A stretch of 64,000 nucleotides of DNA from Collimonas fungivorans (GTDB lineage Bacteria; Pseudomonadota; Gammaproteobacteria; Burkholderiales; Burkholderiaceae_D). The first letter of the stretch is position 1. Each line of letters starts with the position of its first letter. Below are positions 17,962 through 25,610 of the stretch, one piece after another. A program made the position numbers and the translations under genes. The stretch is taken from assembly GCF_001584145.1 (NCBI RefSeq), contig NZ_CP013232.1, positions 2,976,001 through 3,040,000 on the forward strand, given 5' to 3'. Under the pieces are notes generated by a model. That model was not told where the DNA came from. It worked only from the letters and a program-made list of their open reading frames with translations, and made no database searches.

Positions 17962-19266
17962 ATGATGCACCTTGCCGCCTTCCTGATCGCCGGCAATGCC
18001 GCCCACAGCCAGGTATTGTGGCGCCATCCGGAGAGCAATCCGGGCGGATTCCTGAAGCTCGACTATTACGCGCGCATCGCGCAAACGCTGGAGCGCGGAA
18101 AATTCGACCTGCTGTTCTTCGCCGACCGGCTGGCGGTCTCGACCCGTTTCGGCGGCGACCATCGCTACGGCGTCGGCCATGGCGACCAGGATGCAACCCG
18201 GCTCGATCCTCTGCCGGTGCTGGGGGCACTGGCCGCGCTCACCAGCAAGATAGGGCTTGGTGCGACGCGTTCGACCACCTACAGCCAGCCCTACAGCCTG
18301 GCGCGCGAATTCGCCACCCTGGATCACCTGTCGTCCGGCCGCGCGGCATGGAACGTGGTGACCTCAGTCAATCAGGGCGAGGCCGACAATTTCGGCTTGC
18401 GCCAGACCTTGAGCCATGATGCACGCTATGACCGCGCCGACGAATTCCTCGACGTCGCCCATCAGTTGTGGGGCAGTTGGGCGCCCGACGCGCTGCTGCT
18501 CGAGGCAAGCAGCGGCCGTTACGCCGATGCCGACCGGGTTTCAGCGATCGCCCACAACGGCGCCTACTTCAATGTGCGCGGCCCGCTGAATATTCCCGCT
18601 TCGCCGCAGCGCGGGCCGGTCATCATCCAGGCCGGATCGTCGCAACGCGGCCAGGATTTCGCCGCACGCTGGTCAGAAGTGGTGTTCGGCATACAGCCCG
18701 ACCTGGCCCGCATGCAACGCTTTTACCAGGACCTGAAAGGCCGCGCCGCCAAATTCGGCCGCAAGCCGGGCGACATCAAGGTGCTGACCGCTGTCATGCC
18801 TTTTGTCGGCGCTTCACGCGCAGAGGCGGAAGACAAGCGCGCCCGCCACAATGCGCTGGTCGATCCCATCGTCGGCCTGTCGACGCTGTCGAGCCACATG
18901 AATGTGGATTTTTCAGGCTACGCGCTGGATGCGCCCATCGCCGACCTGGAAGTAGCCGGCATGCAAGGCTTGTTCAGCCTGATCCGCGAGCTGTCCGCCG
19001 AGCGCCAGTTGACGCTGGCGGACATCGGCCGCATGTATGCCGGCGGCGTACTGGTGCCACAGGTAGCCGGCACAGCCGCCGACATAGCCGACTGGATGGG
19101 GCATATCGTGGCGCAGCAAGGCGCCGACGGTTTTGTCGTCACGCCGGTGCATTTGCCGCATGGCTTCGACGATTTCGTCGACCTGGTGGTGCCGGAACTG
19201 CAAAAAAGAAAACAGTTCCGCCTTGACTACCAGGGCGACACCTTGCGCAGCTACCTGCAAAGCTGA
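17962..19266 (+). CDS. LLM-class flavin-dependent monooxygenase (NtaA/SnaA/DszA family)
   Basis: 434 residues, a bacterial luciferase-like TIM barrel using reduced FMN supplied by a separate reductase. Typical blocks are FDLLFFADRLAV, LTSKIGLGATRSTTYSQPYSLAREFATLDHLSSGRAAWNVVTS, and GPVIIQAGSSQRGQDFAARWSE (phosphate-binding region). The C-terminal HLPHGFDDFVDLVVPELQKR is a family hallmark. Length is normal. Pairing with a sulfonate-type binding protein suggests oxidation of an organosulfur substrate, but the family also oxidises aminopolycarboxylates and other compounds. Confidence 0.9.
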   Translation: MMHLAAFLIAGNAAHSQVLWRHPESNPGGFLKLDYYARIAQTLERGKFDLLFFADRLAVSTRFGGDHRYGVGHGDQDATRLDPLPVLGALAALTSKIGLGATRSTTYSQPYSLAREFATLDHLSSGRAAWNVVTSVNQGEADNFGLRQTLSHDARYDRADEFLDVAHQLWGSWAPDALLLEASSGRYADADRVSAIAHNGAYFNVRGPLNIPASPQRGPVIIQAGSSQRGQDFAARWSEVVFGIQPDLARMQRFYQDLKGRAAKFGRKPGDIKVLTAVMPFVGASRAEAEDKRARHNALVDPIVGLSTLSSHMNVDFSGYALDAPIADLEVAGMQGLFSLIRELSAERQLTLADIGRMYAGGVLVPQVAGTAADIADWMGHIVAQQGADGFVVTPVHLPHGFDDFVDLVVPELQKRKQFRLDYQGDTLRSYLQS

Positions 19267-19561
19267 CGCCCCGGCAAGACATCTCGCCAGCAACTCGCCA
19301 CGCCTTCCTCAACTCACCTGTCACGCGCAGGTGAAACTTGCAATTTACCCCACCTGTAACCACGGACCGAAGCAGCCTTCCCAACCCGGGTTGCTGGTCA
19401 ATTTCGCCCAATTGTTGGCCCTTATTGAATAGTGCTGCCAATTACAGGCAGTTTATCCATTGGAAATTAACCGGCATGATGCACTCACTGCCTGGCACGC
19501 CGATATCAAGAACCCCAAAGACGGCTAAGGCAACACTCAAACCAACTTCAAGGAGCTTCAA

Positions 19562-20296
19562 ATGAACAATGCAAAGGTAGCCATCGTCACCGGATCGTCG
19601 CGTGGCATCGGCGCAGCGGTAGCGCAACGGCTTGCGGCCGACGGCTTTGCCGTCGTCATCAATTATGCCGGCAGCGCCGCGGCTGCCGAAACCCTGGCCG
19701 CGCAACTGGTGCAGCAAGGCGGCCAGGCGCTCGCCGTGCAAGCCGATGTCAGCGACCCGGCTGCGGTGCGCGCCATGTTCGATGCAGCCGAACAGGCATT
19801 CGGCGGCGTCGACGTGCTGGTCAACAACGCCGGCATCATGCTCAATGCACCCATTGCCGACACCGATGACGCCGCTTTCGAGCGCCAGGTCGCCATAAAC
19901 CTCAAGGGCAGTTTCAACACCCTGCGCGAAGCCGCCAAGCGGCTGCGCAACGGCGGCCGCATCGTCAACTTCTCGTCGAGCGTGGTCGGCATGCTGCAGC
20001 CTTCCTATGGCGTATATGCCGCCACCAAGGCCGCGGTAGAAGCAATGACCAGCGTCCTCGCCAAGGAACTGCGCGGCAAGAACATCACGGTCAATGCCGT
20101 TGCGCCGGGGCCGACCGCTACCGACCTGTTCCTCAACGGCAAACCGCAGGAAGTGGTCGAGCGCCTGGCCAAGCTGGCGCCGCTGGAACGCCTGGGCCAG
20201 CCGCAGGACATCGCCGCCGCAGTCTCGTTCCTGGCCGGCGCCGACGGCGGCTGGATCAACGGCCAGGTGCTGCGCGCCAACGGCGGCATCATCTGA
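19562..20296 (+). CDS. SDR-family oxidoreductase (3-oxoacyl-ACP reductase-like)
   Basis: 244 residues, classical short-chain dehydrogenase. The cofactor loop is TGSSRGIGAA, followed by NNAG, a catalytic Ser in NFSSSVVG and the YAATK Tyr/Lys pair. A C-terminal GGWINGQVLRANGG is present. Strong ribosome site AAGGAG before ATG 19562. The second SDR gene follows after 47 bases on the same strand. The substrate cannot be inferred. Confidence 0.92.
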   Translation: MNNAKVAIVTGSSRGIGAAVAQRLAADGFAVVINYAGSAAAAETLAAQLVQQGGQALAVQADVSDPAAVRAMFDAAEQAFGGVDVLVNNAGIMLNAPIADTDDAAFERQVAINLKGSFNTLREAAKRLRNGGRIVNFSSSVVGMLQPSYGVYAATKAAVEAMTSVLAKELRGKNITVNAVAPGPTATDLFLNGKPQEVVERLAKLAPLERLGQPQDIAAAVSFLAGADGGWINGQVLRANGGII

Positions 20297-20343
20297 TCAC
20301 CGGAACGACAACTCCTTCTTCGATTTCTGCGAAAGGAAACATC

Positions 20344-21243
20344 ATGCAACAAGTCATCGTCATTACCGGCGCCTCGAGCGGCTTCGGCGCCCTCGCCGCG
20401 CGCGCCCTGGCCCGCGCCGGCCACGCGGTCTATGCCAGCATGCGCGACACCAAGGGACGCAATGCGCCCCAGGTCGCTGAGGTGGCGCGTTTTGCCGCTG
20501 AACACGGAGTGGACCTGCGCAGCGTCGAACTTGACGTCGCCGCCAGCGCTTCGGTCGAGGCCGGCATCGCCAGCATCATCGCCGACTGCGGCCGCCTCGA
20601 TGTGGTGATCCACAATGCCGGCCACATGTCTTTCGGTCCGGCTGAAGCATTTACGCCGGAACAGTTCGCGCAGCTGTACGATATCAACGTGCTCAGCACG
20701 CAACGCGTCAACCGAGCCGCCCTGCCGCAACTGCGCAAGCAAGGCAAGGGGCTGGTGATCTGGATTTCTTCCAGCAGCGCGCGCGGCGGCACGCCGCCCT
20801 ACCTGTCGCCGTATTTCGCGGCCAAGGCTGCCATGGATTCGCTGGCGGTGTCGTATGCGGGAGAACTTGCGCGCTGGGGTATAGAAACTTCGATCATCGT
20901 GCCGGGCGCATTCACCAAGGGCACCAACCATTTCGCCCATTCCGGCGCGCCGGCCGACCAGGCGCGCGCCGCGGAATATGACAATGGTCCTTACGCTGGC
21001 GTGCCGCAGCAGGCGCTGCAAGGATTGGCTGCGCTGGAACCGGCCGATGCCGATGCCGGCTCGGTGGCCGGAGCCATCGTTGAAGTGATCGGCATGCCTT
21101 TCGGCAGCCGTCCGTTCCGCACCCATGTAGATCCTTCGCAGGACGGCTGCGAAATCGTCAACGGCGTCGCCGACCGTGTGCGCAGCGAGATGTTCCGCCG
21201 CATCGGGCTGGAAGACCTGCTGCGCCCGAAGGTGATCGGCTGA
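20344..21243 (+). CDS. SDR-family oxidoreductase
   Basis: 299 residues. TGASSGFGALAARALARAGH is the cofactor-binding loop, HNAG replaces NNAG, and the active site is ISSSSARGG then YFAAKAAMD. The 50 or so C-terminal residues extend beyond the basic fold (RPFRTHVDPSQDGCEIVNGV). That form is common in stand-alone SDRs of Burkholderiales near other redox genes. AGGAAAC precedes the ATG. The gene ends 7 bases before the convergent Tad locus. Confidence 0.9.
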   Translation: MQQVIVITGASSGFGALAARALARAGHAVYASMRDTKGRNAPQVAEVARFAAEHGVDLRSVELDVAASASVEAGIASIIADCGRLDVVIHNAGHMSFGPAEAFTPEQFAQLYDINVLSTQRVNRAALPQLRKQGKGLVIWISSSSARGGTPPYLSPYFAAKAAMDSLAVSYAGELARWGIETSIIVPGAFTKGTNHFAHSGAPADQARAAEYDNGPYAGVPQQALQGLAALEPADADAGSVAGAIVEVIGMPFGSRPFRTHVDPSQDGCEIVNGVADRVRSEMFRRIGLEDLLRPKVIG

Positions 21244-21250
21244 TGCGGCT

Positions 21251-21571
21251 TTATCCGGCCTTCTTCAGGCAAGCCGCCTTGGCTACGTCAAGGCGCTTTT
21301 CCAGGTTGGCTTCCAGCGACGGCGATTTGCCGGTCTGCACCAGCAGGTTGTATTCGCTTTGCGGCACGCTGTCCCAGTAGGCATCGGACACACAGCTGCA
21401 AAAGGCCGGCATTTTTTCCGGCGCTTTTGGGGCGCCGCGGGCCGAACCGCCCATCTTCATGCAGATCTCGGTATTGGCCTTCTTCAGTTCCGGCATGACC
21501 TTGGCGCCCCATGCCAGCTGGCTGGCAGCGATCAAGAAAAATGCAGCAATCGCGGCGAGGTTTTTTTTCAT
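21251..21571 (-). CDS. Small exported four-cysteine protein at the end of the Tad locus
   Basis: 106 residues: signal peptide MKKNLAAIAAFFLIAASQLAWGA, then a helical mature part with four Cys (TEICMKMGG, AFCSCVSDAYWD, AACLKKAG), suited to two disulfides. The start at 21571 lies 8 bases after tadC and has AGAGAGCAG before it, so it is probably the last gene of the pilus operon. I do not recognise a named family. The Cys pattern recalls small periplasmic helical-hairpin proteins. A role in the pilus system is inferred only from position. Confidence 0.75.
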   Translation of the reverse strand: MKKNLAAIAAFFLIAASQLAWGAKVMPELKKANTEICMKMGGSARGAPKAPEKMPAFCSCVSDAYWDSVPQSEYNLLVQTGKSPSLEANLEKRLDVAKAACLKKAG

Positions 21572-21579
21572 CTGCTCTC

Positions 21580-22473
21580 TTATTTGAAATTCATCAGGAT
21601 AGTCATCACTATCGGGAATGCAATGATGATAAAGGTAATCGGGAAGATGAACATGATCAGGGGCGCGATCATTTTCATCGGCGCTTCCATCGCCAGTTTC
21701 TCGGCGCGCTGGAAACGCTCGGTGCGTTTCTGTTCGGCGAACTTGCGCAAGGTCGGCCCCAGCGGCACGCCCAGTTTGTCGCATTGCAGGACAATGCCGA
21801 CAAAACGCGAAATGTCGATGTTGCCGGTACGGCGTGCGAATTTTCCCAAGGCATCGGCGCGGCCGGCGCCGGTTTTCATGTCGCGCACCACCCGTTCGAT
21901 CTCATGGCGCAAGATGCACTCCGGGCCGCGTTCGCAGAAATTGACGATGGCGGTGTTCAGGGTCAGGCCGCATTCGCAGCAAAGCGTCACGATATCGACG
22001 AAAGATGGGAAGTAGCGCGAGATTTCGATGTTGCGTTTCTTCTTCTGGTCGCGGATCCACATCAGCGGATAAAACCAGCCTATCAGTCCCAGCACCAGCA
22101 TGATGATGAGCACGATGTAGTCGACGCCAAACGCCGCCAGGCCGACCAGCACGGCACAAAACAGCGCCACTGCCAGCGAAAAGAATTGCAGGGCGTACGT
22201 CTCGGCGGGCGTCATGAAATATTCCAGGCCGGCTGCGTTAAGCATCTGCTTGCGTTTCAGCAAGCGCGCCTCCGACACCGTGGCGCCAAAATAGAAATCA
22301 AAGAACATCACTCCGTTCCAGATTTTTTTCAGCAGCGGCGGCAGCGGATCCATGTTCGGCCGGAATTTGGTGACCTTGACATTGGCCACCAGCCGGAACA
22401 GGTAAAACATGAACACACTAAGGCTGCCGAAGGCCAGTATGATCGCGCCGTAAAGATAGATTGAGCTGCTCAT
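21580..22473 (-). CDS. tadC: Tad pilus platform protein TadC
   Basis: 297-residue inner-membrane protein of the GspF/T2SSF family. It has an N-terminal transmembrane segment, two closely spaced helices in the centre (YALQFFSLAVALFCAVLVGL, YIVLIIMLVLGLIGWFYPL), the cytoplasmic T2SSF domain (DIVTLCCECGLTLNTAIVNF, EIERVVRDMKTG, FVGIVLQCDKLGVPLGPTLR) and a C-terminal hydrophobic pair (APLIMFIFPITFIIIAFPIV). It partners TadB as the platform on which the TadA motor works. It is 33 bases downstream of tadB. Confidence 0.93.
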   Translation of the reverse strand: MSSSIYLYGAIILAFGSLSVFMFYLFRLVANVKVTKFRPNMDPLPPLLKKIWNGVMFFDFYFGATVSEARLLKRKQMLNAAGLEYFMTPAETYALQFFSLAVALFCAVLVGLAAFGVDYIVLIIMLVLGLIGWFYPLMWIRDQKKKRNIEISRYFPSFVDIVTLCCECGLTLNTAIVNFCERGPECILRHEIERVVRDMKTGAGRADALGKFARRTGNIDISRFVGIVLQCDKLGVPLGPTLRKFAEQKRTERFQRAEKLAMEAPMKMIAPLIMFIFPITFIIIAFPIVMTILMNFK

Positions 22474-22506
22474 GGCATGTATCCGATAACAGTATGTCCG
22501 CGGCCG

Positions 22507-23364
22507 TCAGACGTCGATGGCCAGGATTTTCTGGATCACCTTGTGGCCGACATAGGCCATGGTGAGACAGATGAAGAGTACGATCTTGCCGTAGAACGTG
22601 GTCAGCAGCAGGCCCATTTCGGCCGGCTGGATGAAGAACAGCGCAACCCCGACCAGTGCCGGCAGGCAGATCATGACCCAGCCCTGCATCTTGCCCTGCG
22701 CCGTGAGCGACCGGATCTTGCCCTCGATCGTCAGTTTTTGCTGGATCGTGTTGGACAGGCTCATCAGTGTTTCCGACAGGTTGCCGCCCACCGATTTCGA
22801 AATCCGGAAGGTCATCACCAGCAGCTGGAAATCGACCAGGTCTATGCGCTTGCCGACTTCTTCGATCGCCGTTTCGAAATCGACGCCCACCTTCTGCAGC
22901 CGGATCACGTGCGCGAACTCGCTGGCCAGCGGCGAGCTGCTTTCCTTGGAATAGGATTGCAGGGCAATGCTCAATGACACGCCGGCGGTCAGGCTGGAAG
23001 CGATCACGGTGAGCGCTGTCGGCAATTCGTACTCGATGCTGTTGAGGCGGCGCTTGCGTTTGTAGTTGCTGATCCACAGCGGCGCCTTGAAGATGAAATA
23101 ACCGATCAGCAGCACCAGGAAGATGTTGCGCAACACGAAATAAATCACCACCACCAGCATCAGCGCCGCCGCAACCTGGGCGAACAGCACCATGTAGACG
23201 CGGCCGTCGCGCAGCCCGGTCCATTCCTTGATATGGCCGATGTAACGCACGTGCATGTCGAACAGCACCTTGAGGAAATAACTCTTCGAGTTCATCAGCG
23301 ACCAGGCGACGAACAGCACCAGTGCAAACAGGATCCCTGAAAACAGCAGTATCTGGTTACTCAT
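22507..23364 (-). CDS. tadB: Tad pilus platform protein TadB
   Basis: 285 residues with an N-terminal transmembrane helix, two central helices near VYMVLFAQVAAALMLVVVIY, then the T2SSF domain (ELPTALTVIASSLTAGVSLSIAL, DFQLLVMTFRISKSVGGNLSE, TAQGKMQGWVM) and two C-terminal helices. The spacing of AGVSLSIAL and SVGGNLSE is typical of TadB. The ATG overlaps the 3' end of the motor gene by 8 bases. Confidence 0.93.
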   Translation of the reverse strand: MSNQILLFSGILFALVLFVAWSLMNSKSYFLKVLFDMHVRYIGHIKEWTGLRDGRVYMVLFAQVAAALMLVVVIYFVLRNIFLVLLIGYFIFKAPLWISNYKRKRRLNSIEYELPTALTVIASSLTAGVSLSIALQSYSKESSSPLASEFAHVIRLQKVGVDFETAIEEVGKRIDLVDFQLLVMTFRISKSVGGNLSETLMSLSNTIQQKLTIEGKIRSLTAQGKMQGWVMICLPALVGVALFFIQPAEMGLLLTTFYGKIVLFICLTMAYVGHKVIQKILAIDV

Positions 23365-25258
23365 TTTCCATCCTCTCCATAAAGACCGGCTTCATGCCCG
23401 AATAGCGGAATTCGCCATAGGTCTTGCCGTTCTGGTCAATGCCTTCACGGTGAAACTTGAAAATGTCCTGCAGCTGGACCGTTTCCGATTCGATGCCGAC
23501 CACTTCGGTGATCGCCGTCACCTTGCGCGCGCCGCAGGAATAACGGGTGAGCTGGATGATCAGGTGCACCGCGGAGGAAATCTGTTCGCGGATCGCCCGC
23601 ACCGGCAGGTTCATGCCGGCCATCAGCACCAGTACTTCCATCCGCGCCAATGCGTCGCGCGGCGAATTGGCATGCAAGGTGGTCATCGAACCGTCATGAC
23701 CGGTATTCATGGCTTGCAGCATGTCCAGCGCTTCGCCGCCGCGGCACTCGCCGACGATGATGCGGTCCGGCCGCATCCGCAGCGAATTGCGCACCAGGTC
23801 GCGGATCGCCACATGGCCCTTGCCCTCGACGTTAGGCGGCCGGCTTTCCAGCGACACCAGGTTCGGCTGCGACAGCTGCAGCTCGGCCGCATCCTCGATG
23901 GTGACGATACGCTCGTCGTTCGGCACGAAGGCGGACATCATGTTGAGGAAGGTGGTTTTACCGGAACCGGTGCCGCCTGACACCACGATGTTCAAGCGCT
24001 GCTCGACCGCGCTGCGCAGAATATTCAGCATGTCCTCGGTCATCGATCCGTATTTGATCAAGTCTTCCGCCACCATCTTGCGCCGCGAGAATTTCCGGAT
24101 GGTCAGGGTAGGACCGCGCAGCGACAGCGGTGAAATGATCGCATTCACCCGTGAACCGTCGCGCAAGCGTGCATCGACCATCGGCGAACTTTCATCGATA
24201 CGCCGTCCGAGCGGCGTGACAATCCGCTCGATCGCGCCCAGCACCGCCAGGTCGCTGGTGAAAGTGGCGCTGGAAAGTTCCAGCCGGCCGCCGCGCTCGA
24301 CCCAGATTTCGTCGTGGCGATTGACCATGATTTCAGTCACGCTTTCGTCGGCGATCATCGGCTCCAGCGGTCCCAGGCCAACCGCTTCGTCCAGCACTTC
24401 CTTGGTCAGCAGCTCTGTGTCTATGTTGTCCGGCAAGGTGAAGGTAGTGTTCAGCAACTCCTTGATCAGGCTCTTGACGTTGGCCTTGAGATCGTGCTCC
24501 GACATCTTGTTGGCGTCGATGCGGCGCAAGTCGATTTCATGCAGCACCGCTTCATGCAAGGTCTTGCGCCAGCGCGAAAATTCAAAATCGATCACGCGCG
24601 CCGGAATATTCGCGACCTGCTTGCCGCCGGCGCCCGGACGCGTTCCCGACTGCTGCGGGGCTGGGGCTGGGGCTGGGGCTGGGGCTGGGGCTGGGGCTGG
24701 GGCTGGGGCTGGAGCCGGTGCTGCCGCCGCTGCAACCGGCGCCGCACGCGGCGGTGGCGGTGGAGGCGGCGCCTGGACCGGCTCGGCAAACTGCTGGCGC
24801 GGCGCGGCCTGAGGAACGGTTCGGCTTGCCTGTTTCAGCGGGCGTTCCGCCACCAGCACTTCTTCGTAGTCATGTTCGATAGCGCTGATTGCATGGTTGA
24901 CGGCGTGGTTCTGCCGCTCGCGGCCGGCGCCGGCCTCATGCCGTTCCTGGTTGGTATGCAAGGTCAGGCTGTAGTTGCCGATCTTGATCACGGTGTTGCT
25001 GCTCAGCGGACCGAGGCGGTTGATGCGCTCGCCGTCGACCCAGGTGCCGAAGATGCTGCCGCTGTCTTCAATGAAGACGCTGCCCTCGTTCAGCAGGAAA
25101 GTCGCATGCAGCTTGCTGACATTCCAGCCTTTGAGACGCAGGTCGCAGCTCTCCGCCTTGCCGAGGACGAAGCGATCCTTGTCGACGAAAACTTCGTCGA
25201 GTATGTCATAATCGTCCGCGACCACCATCAACACAAATCCACTTTGGCTCTCTGCCAT
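23357..25258 (-). CDS. tadA: Tad secretion ATPase TadA with N-terminal FHA domain
   Basis: 633 residues. Residues 1-100 are a forkhead-associated domain (FVLGKAESCDLRLKGWNVSKLHATF, then GTWVDGERI), which binds phosphothreonine. Residues ~115-215 are a low-complexity Pro/Ala linker with polyproline and (AP)n. The rest is a CpaF/TadA hexameric ATPase: Walker A GGTGSGKTT, Asp box (VTIEDAAELQL), Walker B-like DRIIVGECRGGEALD, and His box (MTTLHANSPRDAL). It powers pilus assembly at the inner membrane. I start at ATG 25258 (GGGA upstream); an in-frame TTG at 25285 is less likely. The start codon overlaps that of the divergent DUF192 gene. Confidence 0.95.
   Translation of the reverse strand: MAESQSGFVLMVVADDYDILDEVFVDKDRFVLGKAESCDLRLKGWNVSKLHATFLLNEGSVFIEDSGSIFGTWVDGERINRLGPLSSNTVIKIGNYSLTLHTNQERHEAGAGRERQNHAVNHAISAIEHDYEEVLVAERPLKQASRTVPQAAPRQQFAEPVQAPPPPPPPRAAPVAAAAAPAPAPAPAPAPAPAPAPAPAPQQSGTRPGAGGKQVANIPARVIDFEFSRWRKTLHEAVLHEIDLRRIDANKMSEHDLKANVKSLIKELLNTTFTLPDNIDTELLTKEVLDEAVGLGPLEPMIADESVTEIMVNRHDEIWVERGGRLELSSATFTSDLAVLGAIERIVTPLGRRIDESSPMVDARLRDGSRVNAIISPLSLRGPTLTIRKFSRRKMVAEDLIKYGSMTEDMLNILRSAVEQRLNIVVSGGTGSGKTTFLNMMSAFVPNDERIVTIEDAAELQLSQPNLVSLESRPPNVEGKGHVAIRDLVRNSLRMRPDRIIVGECRGGEALDMLQAMNTGHDGSMTTLHANSPRDALARMEVLVLMAGMNLPVRAIREQISSAVHLIIQLTRYSCGARKVTAITEVVGIESETVQLQDIFKFHREGIDQNGKTYGEFRYSGMKPVFMERMENE
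24657..24710. repeat. Nine perfect 6-bp repeats in the tadA linker
   Basis: GGGGCT on the plus strand (AGCCCC on the coding strand) is repeated nine times without mismatch and encodes Ala-Pro pairs. Because the unit is 6 bp, gain or loss of copies keeps the frame and only changes the length of the FHA-ATPase linker by two residues per copy. Confidence 0.95.
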
Positions 25259-25595
25259 GAAAATTATTCCCGCATATAAAAACAATCAGATCATCGTCGC
25301 CAATGTCACCATCGGAGACACGTTTTTCAGCCGCGCCCGCGGCCTGATGTTCACCAGGACGCTGGCGCCTGACAGCGCCTACCTGCTCAAGGACTGCAAC
25401 TCCGTCCATACTTTTTTCATGCACTTCACCATCGGCGTGGTGTATCTGTCGCAAGACTTCATCATCACCAAGATCGTCCCGGTGCTGGCGCGCAGAAGTC
25501 TTTCCTCCGACCGCTCCGCACGCCATACGCTGGAACTGCATCCTGCCACTCTTGCCTCTCTGTCCCTGCGCGTCGGCGACCAGCTGCGCTTCTAG
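25257..25595 (+). CDS. DUF192 family protein
   Basis: 112 residues with no signal peptide. Family motifs are GDTFFSRARGLMFTRTLAPD, LLKDCNSVHTFFMHFTIGVVYL and a C-terminal HTLELHPATLASLSLRVGDQL. DUF192 proteins are small beta-rich proteins of unknown function, sometimes found near type IVb pilus genes. Its ATG shares a CATG with the tadA start on the other strand, and no clear ribosome site precedes it. It sits between tadA and the secretin gene but points the opposite way, so it is transcribed against the pilus operon. Confidence 0.88.
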   Translation: MKIIPAYKNNQIIVANVTIGDTFFSRARGLMFTRTLAPDSAYLLKDCNSVHTFFMHFTIGVVYLSQDFIITKIVPVLARRSLSSDRSARHTLELHPATLASLSLRVGDQLRF

Positions 25596-25610
25596 CCGGC
25601 CGCCGTCCAA

